A stretch of 64,000 nucleotides of DNA from Pelobium manganitolerans (GTDB lineage: Bacteria > Bacteroidota > Bacteroidia > Sphingobacteriales > Sphingobacteriaceae). Below, piece after piece: positions 9,090 to 16,976 of the stretch (position 1 is its first letter; the number at the start of each line of letters is the position of its first letter). The translations under genes and the position numbers were made by a program. The stretch lies in contig NZ_MBTA01000004.1 of NCBI RefSeq assembly GCF_003609575.1, forward strand, positions 115,715 to 179,714, read 5' to 3'. Under the pieces are notes generated by a model. The model made no database searches. It saw nothing but the letters and a program-made list of their open reading frames with translations, and was not told the DNA's origin.

Positions 9090-9749
9090 GTGGGAAAAAG
9101 AAAATTACAACGTTTTGCCGAGATAGGCACGTTTAAAAATGTAAAGCAACTAGACGAAGGAAAAGCGTTTAAAGGGCAATGGGCATCTGCATTTTTTAAA
9201 AACGCCAATCCTATTGTTTTAGAGTTGGCCTGCGGAAAGGGCGAGTACAGCGTTAATTTGGCGCGCAAATTTCCGGAGAAAAACTTTATGGGCGTTGATT
9301 ATAAAGGTAACCGTTTGTGGGTAGGCGCAAAAATGGCTTTGGATGAAGGAATTGAAAATGTTGGTTTTTTGCGTATCCAAATCCAAAATATCTTAGATTA
9401 TTTTGCACAGGATGAAATTGATGAGATATGGATTACCTTTCCAGACCCGCAACCGCAAAGTCCGTTAGAGCGTAAGCGCTTAACCAACCCTACCTTTTTA
9501 GAAAAATACAAAGTGATTTTGAAAGATGGAGGTTACATGAATTTAAAGACGGATAACGACGGCTTTTTTGCTTACACGCTAGAGAAAATTGCCGAGCTAA
9601 ATTTGCCTATTTCACAGCAAACTACAGATGTTTATAAGGATTTTCCTGGCGATGAAATTCTGTCGATCAAAACGCATTACGAGCGTATTTATTTGCAAAA
9701 AGACAAAAATATCAATTACGTAAAGTTTCAATTAGACCTTAAACTTTAA
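9090..9749 (+). CDS. trmB: tRNA (guanine-N7-)-methyltransferase
   Basis: 219 residues, GTG start (MGKRKLQRFAEIGTFKNVKQ). The methyltransferase motifs are clear: LELACGKGEYSVNLA for SAM binding, FMGVDYKGNR, and ITFPDPQPQSPLERKRL, a TrmB hallmark, then LKTDND. It methylates G46 in the tRNA variable loop. It is divergent from fcl and followed 23 bp later by the alkyltransferase-like gene, probably on the same transcript. Confidence 0.95.
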   Translation: MGKRKLQRFAEIGTFKNVKQLDEGKAFKGQWASAFFKNANPIVLELACGKGEYSVNLARKFPEKNFMGVDYKGNRLWVGAKMALDEGIENVGFLRIQIQNILDYFAQDEIDEIWITFPDPQPQSPLERKRLTNPTFLEKYKVILKDGGYMNLKTDNDGFFAYTLEKIAELNLPISQQTTDVYKDFPGDEILSIKTHYERIYLQKDKNINYVKFQLDLKL

Positions 9750-9772
9750 GCCTTATACCTTATACCTCCAAA

Positions 9773-10114
9773 ATGGATCGCGCTTCCTTTTACGAGCAAG
9801 TTTATCAAGTTACCCGACTGGTACCTAAAGGGCGGGTAACATCTTATGGTGCCATTGCCAGTTACTTGGGCACAAAAGGCTCATCGCGTATGGTGGGTTA
9901 TGCAATGGCAAGCTCGCATCAAATCTCACCGCCCGTGCCAGCACACCGCGTAGTAAACCGTAATGGCGTTTTAACAGGTAAATTCCATTTCGGAAGCTTA
10001 ACCGCCATGGAAGATTTGTTGGCAAAAGAAGATGTAAAGGTGCTTGACGATAAAATTGTTGATTTTAAAAATAAATTTTGGGACCCGGCCGCGGAGTTGG
10101 ATTTGGAGAAGTGA
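9773..10114 (+). CDS. Alkyltransferase-like (ATL) protein, MGMT DNA-binding family
   Basis: 113 residues. It has the helix-turn-helix of the MGMT C-terminal domain (VPKGRVTSYGAIASYLG, SSRMVGYAMAS), but the alkyl-acceptor motif PCHRV reads PAHRVV here, so the catalytic Cys is Ala. ATL proteins bind O6-alkylguanine lesions and pass them to nucleotide excision repair instead of removing the alkyl group. A repair role by lesion recognition is inferred from that family. It follows trmB closely. Confidence 0.88.
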   Translation: MDRASFYEQVYQVTRLVPKGRVTSYGAIASYLGTKGSSRMVGYAMASSHQISPPVPAHRVVNRNGVLTGKFHFGSLTAMEDLLAKEDVKVLDDKIVDFKNKFWDPAAELDLEK

Positions 10115-10150
10115 GCCACACCTTCCACCTCAAACCTTTACGCCTCCACC

Positions 10151-10693
10151 CTAAAACCACGTCCCTACTCCAGCGCCTAAACCGTGTATTTCCGGTTTCA
10201 CATTGCCAGTCATAAAACCCTCAACCTGTTGGTGCCTGTAAATTGCCTGTACAAAATACTTTGATTTTCTTTTAGTGGTAAAAATAAGTCCGCCGGCTGC
10301 ATCAGCAAAAAAGCCTTTGTTATAAGTGCGGAAAATGCGTGGTGCGTAGCCTGCAGCACCTTTTATAAAGAAATTGGTTTCGTCTGTAGAGATTGCTTTG
10401 GCCAGTAAATGGGCGTTGGCGCTAAAACCCAAAACGTCAAAATTAGATCCTGTACCGCGGTAGTTGGTATTCTCTATGCCAATCCCGAAACCTACACGTT
10501 CGTTTGCTTTCCCAAGCATTAGTTTAACCTGTAACGCATTTGTTTGTCCGCCCAAAGCGTGTTCATTTAAACCGAAAACATAACTAATGCTGGTTTGGCT
10601 TGATGTACGGAAACGATTGCTTTGCTTTTCTTGAGCAAAAACTAGGTCTGTGATAAAGAATAATGCAATTATTATCAGAAGGTATTTTTTCAT
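10151..10693 (-). CDS. Hypothetical secreted protein, probable outer-membrane beta-barrel
   Basis: 180 residues from the ATG at 10693 (MKKYLLIIIALFFITDLVFAQ, a signal peptide). The mature part consists of alternating amphipathic strands (TSISYVFGLNEHALGG, ALQVKLMLGKANERVGFGIGIE, YFVQAIYRHQQ) and ends in Phe (GVGTWF), as outer-membrane barrels do. The function is not recognised. It is convergent with the ATL gene. Confidence 0.65.
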   Translation of the reverse strand: MKKYLLIIIALFFITDLVFAQEKQSNRFRTSSQTSISYVFGLNEHALGGQTNALQVKLMLGKANERVGFGIGIENTNYRGTGSNFDVLGFSANAHLLAKAISTDETNFFIKGAAGYAPRIFRTYNKGFFADAAGGLIFTTKRKSKYFVQAIYRHQQVEGFMTGNVKPEIHGLGAGVGTWF

Positions 10694-10795
10694 GTGTCCA
10701 AATGAGCGTGGCAAAGATATCGTAAAGAGTATAATTAAGTGTGGAAACCTCGAGCTTTGCCTATTTCATCATAGGGTCGTAAATTCTCAAACCTT

Positions 10796-11138
10796 TTAAG
10801 TTTTGAAATCATTAACGTTATGTGTCAGTAGTGTTAAATCATAAGCTATTGCTGTAGCTGCAATTATTGCATCGGGTAATTTTATCTTATTTGATTTTCT
10901 TAAGTCTATGGTGGTCTTAATAATATGCTCTTTAATCGTAATTACTTTTGCAAGATTAATAAAATCGAACACTTTTGAATTCGATTTGGCATGGCCAGGT
11001 ACTTCAATTTTATTAATGAATGAGATGTTGAAATCGCTATCTATAATGTTGGTGATTTTTTTGATTTATCTCTTCATCATAGCAAAGACCTAAATATTCA
11101 ATTAGGATATTGGAGTCGATTAAGTATTTTTCTCCCAT
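10796..11138 (-). pseudogene. VapC-like PIN-domain toxin with a one-base frameshift
   Basis: The minus strand from the ATG at 11138 reads GEKYLIDSNILIEYLG, the start of a PIN domain with its first acidic residue, and stops after 33 codons. One frame over, the rest continues as VFDFINLAKVITIKEH, LPDAIIAATAIAYDLTLLTHN and FKT, up to the TAA at 10796. The total length is 3n+1. A run of seven A (plus-strand T at 11056-11062) sits at the break, and removing one A restores a PIN protein of about 113 residues. It overlaps the antitoxin gene by 19 bp, as toxin-antitoxin pairs often do. It could be a true pseudogene, a slippage-switched gene or an assembly error. Confidence 0.8.
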
Positions 11139-11320
11139 TCTTCGCGACTTTTTTTAGCCTCTGATAACATAGCTTCAACCTCATTTTTTAATAGCACACC
11201 CAAAAAGTCGGAAGGTTTACTTAGATGAGACTCTGATGTGAAAGTGGCGCCCAGCTCTTTTAAAATTTCCTTTACCAGCTTAACTTTGGTTCCGGGAACA
11301 TTTATTATTAAAGTTTCCAT
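11120..11320 (-). CDS. Small antitoxin-like protein paired with the VapC-like PIN gene
   Basis: 66 residues from the ATG at 11320 (METLIINVPGTKVKLVKEILKELG). It is charged, with a short N-terminal strand and a helical, acidic/basic C-terminal tail (VEAMLSEAKKSREEWEKNT) typical of antitoxins that wrap a PIN toxin. Its stop overlaps the toxin start. The family is not certain, and the antitoxin role rests mainly on position. Confidence 0.65.
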   Translation of the reverse strand: METLIINVPGTKVKLVKEILKELGATFTSESHLSKPSDFLGVLLKNEVEAMLSEAKKSREEWEKNT

Positions 11321-11452
11321 AATCAAATTTAACAATTTCAGTCTTTAATTTGATATTCTAGTCTGTTCTATAGTTGGTGTTTCAATACCTAAAGCTTCGT
11401 TAGTGCAATAACATTCCTGCCAACCCAAATTCTATAATCGCTTTTTTTAACT

Positions 11453-11460
11453 TATGTTTG
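11453..11460 (+). promoter_or_regulatory. -7 element before the polyprenyl synthase gene
   Basis: TATGTTTG matches TAnnTTTG. It covers the TTG at 11458 that an open frame could use, so translation more likely begins at the ATG at 11488. No good -33 element was seen. Confidence 0.45.
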
Positions 11461-11487
11461 CAAACCAAAAAAGAAAGGCTTGCCTCA

Positions 11488-12456
11488 ATGAATTTGGACG
11501 ACATAAAACAGCCTATTGCTAAAGAACTGGATGCTTTTGAAGATAAATTCAAAGCATCAATGCAAAGCTCTGTGCCTTTATTAGATCGGATTACACATTA
11601 TATTGTGAAACGCAAAGGCAAACAGATGCGCCCAATGTTTGTGTTTTTTTCTGCTGGCTTGTGTGGTGGCATTACCGAGTCTACCTACCGCGGCGCTGCT
11701 TTGGTAGAGCTTTTACATACGGCAACTTTGGTGCATGATGATGTGGTGGATAATTCTTTTGAACGCCGTGGTTTTTTCTCTGTTAATGCCCTTTGGAAAA
11801 ACAAAATTGCGGTATTGGTAGGCGATTACTTGCTATCCAAAGGTTTGCAGCTTTCTGTAGATAACAAAGAGTTTGATTTACTTAAAATTGTTTCAGATGC
11901 AGTGCAACAAATGAGCGAAGGCGAGCTTTTGCAAATTGAGAAAGTACGGCGCATGGACATTAGCGAATCTGTTTATTACGAGGTAATTAGGCAAAAAACA
12001 GCTTCTTTAATTTCATCTTGTTGCGCTGCAGGTGCCGCATCTGCCGGTGCTAGTACCGAAGTGGTAGAACAGATGAAAAATTTTGGCGAGAAAATTGGTA
12101 TCGCTTTTCAGATAAAAGATGATTTATTTGACTTTGGGGTGGATGATGTGGGCAAACCTAAAGGTATAGATATTAAGGAGAAGAAAGTAACCCTGCCTTT
12201 GATTTATGCACTTAACAAAGCAGATAAACCTTTGAAAAAACAGATGATAAACCTGGTGAAAAACCATAGCGATAACGAAGATAAGCTAAAGCAGATTATA
12301 GATTTTGTGCGGGAGAGTGGCGGACTAAGTTATGCCGAAGAACAGATGCTAAACTACCAAAACCAGGCTTTTGCCATTTTGGATAGTTTTCCCCAGTCGG
12401 CTTTTAAAACAGGTTTGCAAAATTTAGTACGCTTTACTACCGAAAGAAAAAAATAG
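11488..12456 (+). CDS. Polyprenyl (octaprenyl-type) diphosphate synthase
   Basis: 322 residues from the ATG at 11488 (MNLDDIKQPIAKELDAFEDKF). Trans-prenyltransferase motifs: GKQMRPM, the first Asp-rich motif LVHDDVVDNSFERRG, and the second QIKDDLFDFGVDD followed by GKPKGIDIKEKKVTLP. It elongates isoprenoid chains from IPP and probably makes the quinone side chain. Product length cannot be read off. The terC gene begins at the base after its stop, so the two are co-transcribed. Confidence 0.93.
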   Translation: MNLDDIKQPIAKELDAFEDKFKASMQSSVPLLDRITHYIVKRKGKQMRPMFVFFSAGLCGGITESTYRGAALVELLHTATLVHDDVVDNSFERRGFFSVNALWKNKIAVLVGDYLLSKGLQLSVDNKEFDLLKIVSDAVQQMSEGELLQIEKVRRMDISESVYYEVIRQKTASLISSCCAAGAASAGASTEVVEQMKNFGEKIGIAFQIKDDLFDFGVDDVGKPKGIDIKEKKVTLPLIYALNKADKPLKKQMINLVKNHSDNEDKLKQIIDFVRESGGLSYAEEQMLNYQNQAFAILDSFPQSAFKTGLQNLVRFTTERKK

Positions 12457-13509
12457 ATGAGCCACGAGATGATCTTTTTTGGCGGTTTCACACTTTTTAT
12501 AGTGTTGATGCTTGCCCTTGATTTAGGTGTTTTTAATAAAAAAGACCATAAAGTGAGCTTCAAGCAAGCCGCCGTTATGAGCGCTATTTGGGTTTCATTT
12601 GCCATTGGTTTTTACTTTTTTTTAAAAACCGAAGGGCACGAGCTTCATAACATCCATAACCAAGCGCACCTTGCTCAGGTAGTAAAAGACCACCAGCACA
12701 ATATTACGCTCAACGGTGCCAACTTTAGCGAAAACCTAAAAAAGTATAACGATAATTTAGGGCTCGAGTTTATTACCGGTTATGTGATAGAATATGCGCT
12801 ATCGGTAGATAATATTTTTGTGATGGTATTGATATTTTCGGCTTTTGGTGTAGCCGAAAAATATTACCACAGGGTGCTTTTTTGGGGTATTTTGGGCGCC
12901 GTAGTCATGCGCTTCATTTTTATTTTTGTGGGCGCAACGCTCATTAGCAAATTCGGTTGGATATTGTACGTTTTTGGCGCTTTCTTAATTTACAGTGGCT
13001 TTATGATGTTTAAAGCGAAAGATGAGGAAGAACAAATTGACCCCGAAAACCATAAAGTAGTAAAGTTTGCTTCGCGCTTTTTTCCCATCCATCCAGAGTA
13101 TGTGGGCCATGATTTTTTTCACCGTAAAAACGGCAAGCTGTATTTAACGCCATTGTTTTTGGTTTTGTTGGTGATTGAGTTTTCGGATGTCATTTTTGCA
13201 GTAGACTCTATCCCGGCAATTTTTGCGGTAACCAAAGACCCTTACATCGTATTCTTCTCAAACATTTTCGCTATTCTCGGCCTGCGTTCCATGTTTTTTT
13301 TGTTGGTAAACGTTATCCACAAGTTCCATTACTTAAAAACAGGTTTGGCAATTTTGCTGATGTTTATTGGGTTCAAAATGCTAACGCACCATTATCTAAA
13401 GCTGTGGGGTTTTACCACCATGCACTCGCTGTTTATCATTTTAGCAATTTTAACCGTAAGTATTGTTGCGTCTTTGCTTTTCCCTAAAAAACACGTTCCA
13501 AAGCATTAA
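12457..13509 (+). CDS. TerC/Alx-family integral membrane protein
   Basis: 350 residues with about eight to nine membrane segments. The conserved acidic TerC motifs are present: YALSVDNIFVMVLIF, LYVFGAFLIYSGFMMF and LVVIEFSDVIFAVDSIPAIFAVT. An inserted His-rich loop (HELHNIHNQAHLAQVVKDHQHN) precedes the third segment. The family includes Alx and TerC proteins linked to manganese efflux and metal loading of exported enzymes; that role here is an inference. It directly abuts the polyprenyl synthase gene. Confidence 0.9.
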   Translation: MSHEMIFFGGFTLFIVLMLALDLGVFNKKDHKVSFKQAAVMSAIWVSFAIGFYFFLKTEGHELHNIHNQAHLAQVVKDHQHNITLNGANFSENLKKYNDNLGLEFITGYVIEYALSVDNIFVMVLIFSAFGVAEKYYHRVLFWGILGAVVMRFIFIFVGATLISKFGWILYVFGAFLIYSGFMMFKAKDEEEQIDPENHKVVKFASRFFPIHPEYVGHDFFHRKNGKLYLTPLFLVLLVIEFSDVIFAVDSIPAIFAVTKDPYIVFFSNIFAILGLRSMFFLLVNVIHKFHYLKTGLAILLMFIGFKMLTHHYLKLWGFTTMHSLFIILAILTVSIVASLLFPKKHVPKH

Positions 13510-13531
13510 TCCGCGTTAGTTGGCTGAAATA

Positions 13532-13575
13532 CGGCTTTGTAAAAGCCGGTTCTTTTGCGCTTTTTCTGCGCAAAA
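13532..13575 (+). terminator. Two adjacent hairpins after terC
   Basis: CGGCTTT-GTA-AAAGCCG (13532-13548) and TTTTGCGC-TTTTTCT-GCGCAAAA (13553-13575) are both perfect stems. Neither has a good trailing T-run, so a role as terminator or RNA stabiliser is only likely. Confidence 0.5.
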
Positions 13576-13682
13576 AACCAAAGCGAAGCGGCGTATGTAA
13601 GACAGCGTAAAAACGCCCAAAAAATTATCGTTTTCAGCTTATTTATGGCAGCATATTAGCTTAGGCTTGGCTAAAAATAAGT

Positions 13683-15494
13683 ATGCAAAAAAATATACAG
13701 CAAAATATATCTGTGCCCGGCATGGGTGCAATTGTACATCAGCAAGGCGTGTTTTTTAGGGTTTGGGCGCCTAATGCCAAACGCGTTTTTGTAATGGGCG
13801 ATTTTAACGCTTGGCGCGAGGATGAATTAGAGCTAAAGCTGGAAGATAATGGTTACTACGGAATAAATGTAGCGCAAGCTAAAGCAGGTAGCCAGTACAA
13901 ATACGTCATTATTAGCAAGGCCGATGAAAAATTGATTAAAAACGATCCTTACGCCCGTGAATTAACCAACTCTAATGGTAATTCTGTGGTTTATGATAAT
14001 GAGCGGTTTGATTGGGAAGATGACCAATCTTTTATGCCTTATTGGAATGAAGCTGTGATTTATGAATTGCATTTAGGAACTTTTTACACTAAAGAAAAAA
14101 ACCAGCCGGGCAATTTTTACACACTAAAAGAAAAGATACCTTATTTAAAAGACTTAGGCATAAACGTGATCGAGATTATGCCTCCGTTTGAGTTTCCGGG
14201 AGCATATTCTTGGGGCTATAACCCTGCCTATCCGTTTGCGATAGAATCTGACTATGGTGGTCCAGATGCCTTGAAAGCACTGGTAAAAGAGGCTCACAAC
14301 CACGGTATAGCGGTGATTTTGGATGCCGTGTATAATCATTTTGGCCCTTCTGATATTGATTTATGGCGTTTTGATGGCTGGTACGAGAATGATAAAGGAG
14401 GCATATACTTTTATAACGACTGGAAATCTGCCACGCCTTGGGGCGACACACGTCCGGATTACGGCCGGCCAGAGGTGCGTAATTACATTAAAGACAACGC
14501 ACGGATGTGGCTTACAGATTTTCATATAGACGGATTGCGCTTAGACAGCACTTACTATATGCGCCATGTGGAAGAAGGGCAGGATATGGCGCAAGGCATT
14601 GCAGAGGCCGTTACTTTATTGAAAGAAATTAATGCAGAAGTACAAGAGAAATATCCGCAGAAACTGATTATAGCCGAGGATCTGCACAATTTGGAGGTCA
14701 TAACCAATAGCTTAAATGATGGCGGTGTGGGTTTTAGCAGTCAGTGGGATTCGGTATTTGTACATACCATACGCAATGTTCTTATCACCCAAGAAGACGA
14801 GCAGCGCGATATGGAGCAGGTAGCAAAAGCCCTAACACAGCGTTACAGTAATGGCGCGTTTAAGAGGGTAATTTATACCGAATCGCATGATGAGGTTGGC
14901 AACGGAACAGCCCGCGTGGCAGAAGAGATAGCATTTGACGATGTAAACAATTGGTACTCTAAAAAGCGTGCAACTTTAGGTATTGCTTTAGTGATGACAG
15001 CGCCCGGCATCCCGATGATTTTTCAAGGGCAAGAACTTTTGGAAGATAGATGGTTTTCTGACACCGACCCCATTGATTGGTCTTTGTTAGAACAACATAA
15101 AGGGATTTTTCAGTTACATAAAGATTTGATTGCTTTGCGGCTAAATAAACAAGATTTCACGCGTGGTCTTTGCGGGCAACATATTCAAATTATTCGGGCA
15201 GATCAGGAGCAAAAAGTGGTTGCTTACCAACGCTGGAAAGAAGGGGGCGAGCGCGATACAACCGTGGTAGTGCTTAACTTCTCGGTTACAGAAAAGGCAG
15301 TTTATCGCATCGGTTTTCCTGCGCCGGGTTTATGGAGAATACGGTTCAACTCTGATTGGGATGGTTACGATGCGGATTTTAGCAATTACCAGTCTTTTGA
15401 TGTGGAAGCAACCGGCCAAGCTTGCGATGGCTTTGAGCACAGCGCCGAAGTGTCCATAGCGCCATACACAGCACTGATTTTCTCGCAAGGATAG
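13683..15494 (+). CDS. GH13 alpha-glucan enzyme with N-terminal CBM48 (branching-enzyme-like)
   Basis: 603 residues. An N-terminal CBM48 (VFFRVWAPNAKRVFVMGDFNAW) is followed by the GH13 barrel (about 125-500) with DAVYNHFG, the nucleophile in GLRLDST (D288), the acid/base in IIAEDLH (E332) and the transition-state Asp in TESHDEVG (D403). A C-terminal beta domain ends in PYTALIFS. The closest overall picture is a 1,4-alpha-glucan branching enzyme or a related maltooligosyl-acting enzyme, and sequence reading alone cannot separate these. No other glycogen genes are next to it. Confidence 0.85.
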   Translation: MQKNIQQNISVPGMGAIVHQQGVFFRVWAPNAKRVFVMGDFNAWREDELELKLEDNGYYGINVAQAKAGSQYKYVIISKADEKLIKNDPYARELTNSNGNSVVYDNERFDWEDDQSFMPYWNEAVIYELHLGTFYTKEKNQPGNFYTLKEKIPYLKDLGINVIEIMPPFEFPGAYSWGYNPAYPFAIESDYGGPDALKALVKEAHNHGIAVILDAVYNHFGPSDIDLWRFDGWYENDKGGIYFYNDWKSATPWGDTRPDYGRPEVRNYIKDNARMWLTDFHIDGLRLDSTYYMRHVEEGQDMAQGIAEAVTLLKEINAEVQEKYPQKLIIAEDLHNLEVITNSLNDGGVGFSSQWDSVFVHTIRNVLITQEDEQRDMEQVAKALTQRYSNGAFKRVIYTESHDEVGNGTARVAEEIAFDDVNNWYSKKRATLGIALVMTAPGIPMIFQGQELLEDRWFSDTDPIDWSLLEQHKGIFQLHKDLIALRLNKQDFTRGLCGQHIQIIRADQEQKVVAYQRWKEGGERDTTVVVLNFSVTEKAVYRIGFPAPGLWRIRFNSDWDGYDADFSNYQSFDVEATGQACDGFEHSAEVSIAPYTALIFSQG

Positions 15495-15590
15495 ATGAAA
15501 TTTTAGATTTTAATCCGACACGACCTCAAGTAAATTACGTTTAAAAAATCAGCTTTAAATGCGAAATTTACAGATTTACAATTGTTAATT

Positions 15591-15926
15591 ATGGAAAGTA
15601 ATATTTTTCAAACAGCTGATGATATTAGCTGGGAAGACTTAGGCGACGGTGTACAGCGCCAAATGTTAGGTTTTGATGCCAAAGCGATGATGGTGAAAGT
15701 GAAATTTGAAACTGGCGCTATCGGCTCGGTTCACCAACATCCGCATACGCAAGTGACCTTTGTAGAGAGCGGTAGTTTTTTAGTCACCATTGACGGTAAT
15801 TCAGCCTTGTTGAAGAAGGGCGACGGTTTCCGCGTACCTTCAAACGCTTTGCACGGCGTAAAATGTGAAGAAGCAGGCGTATTGGTAGATGTTTTTAGTC
15901 CGTTAAGAGAAGATTTCATAAAATGA
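15591..15926 (+). CDS. Small cupin protein (KdgF-like)
   Basis: 111 residues from the ATG at 15591 (MESNIFQTADDISWEDLGDGV). A single cupin barrel carries the metal site His/Gln cluster in SVHQHPHTQVTFVESG and a later His in VPSNALHGVKCEEAG. It resembles KdgF-type cupins that linearise uronate degradation products, but no uronate genes are nearby, so the substrate is unknown. It is followed by a perfect 17-bp hairpin. Confidence 0.8.
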   Translation: MESNIFQTADDISWEDLGDGVQRQMLGFDAKAMMVKVKFETGAIGSVHQHPHTQVTFVESGSFLVTIDGNSALLKKGDGFRVPSNALHGVKCEEAGVLVDVFSPLREDFIK

Positions 15927-15928
15927 TG

Positions 15929-15969
15929 AGAGGTCTACGATTTTCTGGATCTGAAAATCGTAGACCTCT
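15929..15969. repeat. Perfect 17-bp inverted repeat between convergent genes
   Basis: AGAGGTCTACGATTTTC (15929-15945) and its exact complement (15953-15969) flank a 7-nt loop. There is no T-run on either side. It fills almost the whole 47-bp gap between the cupin gene and the next minus-strand gene, and probably acts as a bidirectional 3' end structure. Confidence 0.85.
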
Positions 15970-15973
15970 ACAA

Positions 15974-16561
15974 TTATAATAAGTTATACTCGGCCAGTTT
16001 ATTGCGCTCATCTTGCAAGGCACGTGCTAGCTTCTTTTCGTTATCGTTGGCCTTGGTTTTATAGGTTTTAAACTCGTCTTGTAAATCCTCAAAAAGTTTG
16101 ATGCGGTAGCGTGCTTCTTTTCGGGCAGCAAATGCTGTAAAGTATAAAACAGTAGCAATTACCGCTAATGCAATAATAAATCCCCACATCAGCATCCGGT
16201 AGTTGCCTTTTTCGATACTAAAAAGGCCTAAAAAAGTGATTTCGTTGGCACTGTTGATAGATGCTTGTAAAGATTTTTCTTTCTCGGCCAGTTGGCTGTG
16301 CTGCTTTTTTAAGGCTTGTTCGCGCTCATTTAGCGTGGTAGCTATCTGCGCGTATTTGGCTTCTTTGCGCTGCAAAGTGTCCACGGTGTTTTTCCACAAC
16401 GAATTGATGTGGCTCTGCTTAATTACTTTATATTCTTGATAATTGTTAGAACCTTCTACCACCTGTTTAAATTGATCGTTAATGCTTTGAGCCTGCACAT
16501 AAAAACCAAAAAACAGGAATGCGGAAAGTAAAAAGGCAGTTTTTAAATGGTCTTTGTTCAT
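15974..16561 (-). CDS. Hypothetical envelope protein: signal peptide, coiled coil, one membrane helix
   Basis: 195 residues. A signal peptide (AFLLSAFLFFGFYVQAQ) is followed by a coiled-coil stretch (QRKEAKYAQIATTLNEREQ... KEKSLQASIN), a membrane helix (MLMWGFIIALAVIATVLYF) and a basic cytoplasmic tail with heptad-like charges. I recognise no enzyme domain. The topology places the coiled coil outside and the tail inside the cell. Confidence 0.7.
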   Translation of the reverse strand: MNKDHLKTAFLLSAFLFFGFYVQAQSINDQFKQVVEGSNNYQEYKVIKQSHINSLWKNTVDTLQRKEAKYAQIATTLNEREQALKKQHSQLAEKEKSLQASINSANEITFLGLFSIEKGNYRMLMWGFIIALAVIATVLYFTAFAARKEARYRIKLFEDLQDEFKTYKTKANDNEKKLARALQDERNKLAEYNLL

Positions 16562-16687
16562 AGAGATTTGATTTTGTTATCATTTTAAAGCGCCTTTTGT
16601 GTCATTTTATTGTATGCTGATGGCACAAATAATAAAAATAACGGCTGATACTAACAAAAGCTCAATCTTAAATGATTGTGAACCCGT

Positions 16688-16885
16688 CTATTTTCTTACG
16701 ATAAGATAAACAATAAATAATATTACCAGGCATACCGGTATAATCCAGTGGATGGTTTTTCCGGCTGATTGGTCGTTTTTTTCGGTTACAGCTTCCTCTG
16801 CAGGTGCGGGGTTTTGCTGGTTTTCGTTATAGTCATGTTCAATCCCTTCCGGTGATTTTCTGAATTCTTCTTCCTTGTTTTCCAT
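16688..16885 (-). CDS. Small tail-anchored membrane protein, hypothetical
   Basis: 65 residues: a highly acidic, Asn/Glu-rich N-terminal half (about 1-42) and one C-terminal membrane helix (IIPVCLVILFIVYLIV) ending in RK. There is no signal peptide, so it is probably tail-anchored with the acidic part in the cytoplasm. It is divergent from the M20 peptidase gene. Function unknown. Confidence 0.6.
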   Translation of the reverse strand: MENKEEEFRKSPEGIEHDYNENQQNPAPAEEAVTEKNDQSAGKTIHWIIPVCLVILFIVYLIVRK

Positions 16886-16976
16886 GATGATGCTTTTTCG
16901 CTGTTATAAAACAATTTTATTGCCAAAAGCTGATGTGCGCTTGCCACATTTAAAAACGAATTGCTTATTTTCCATC

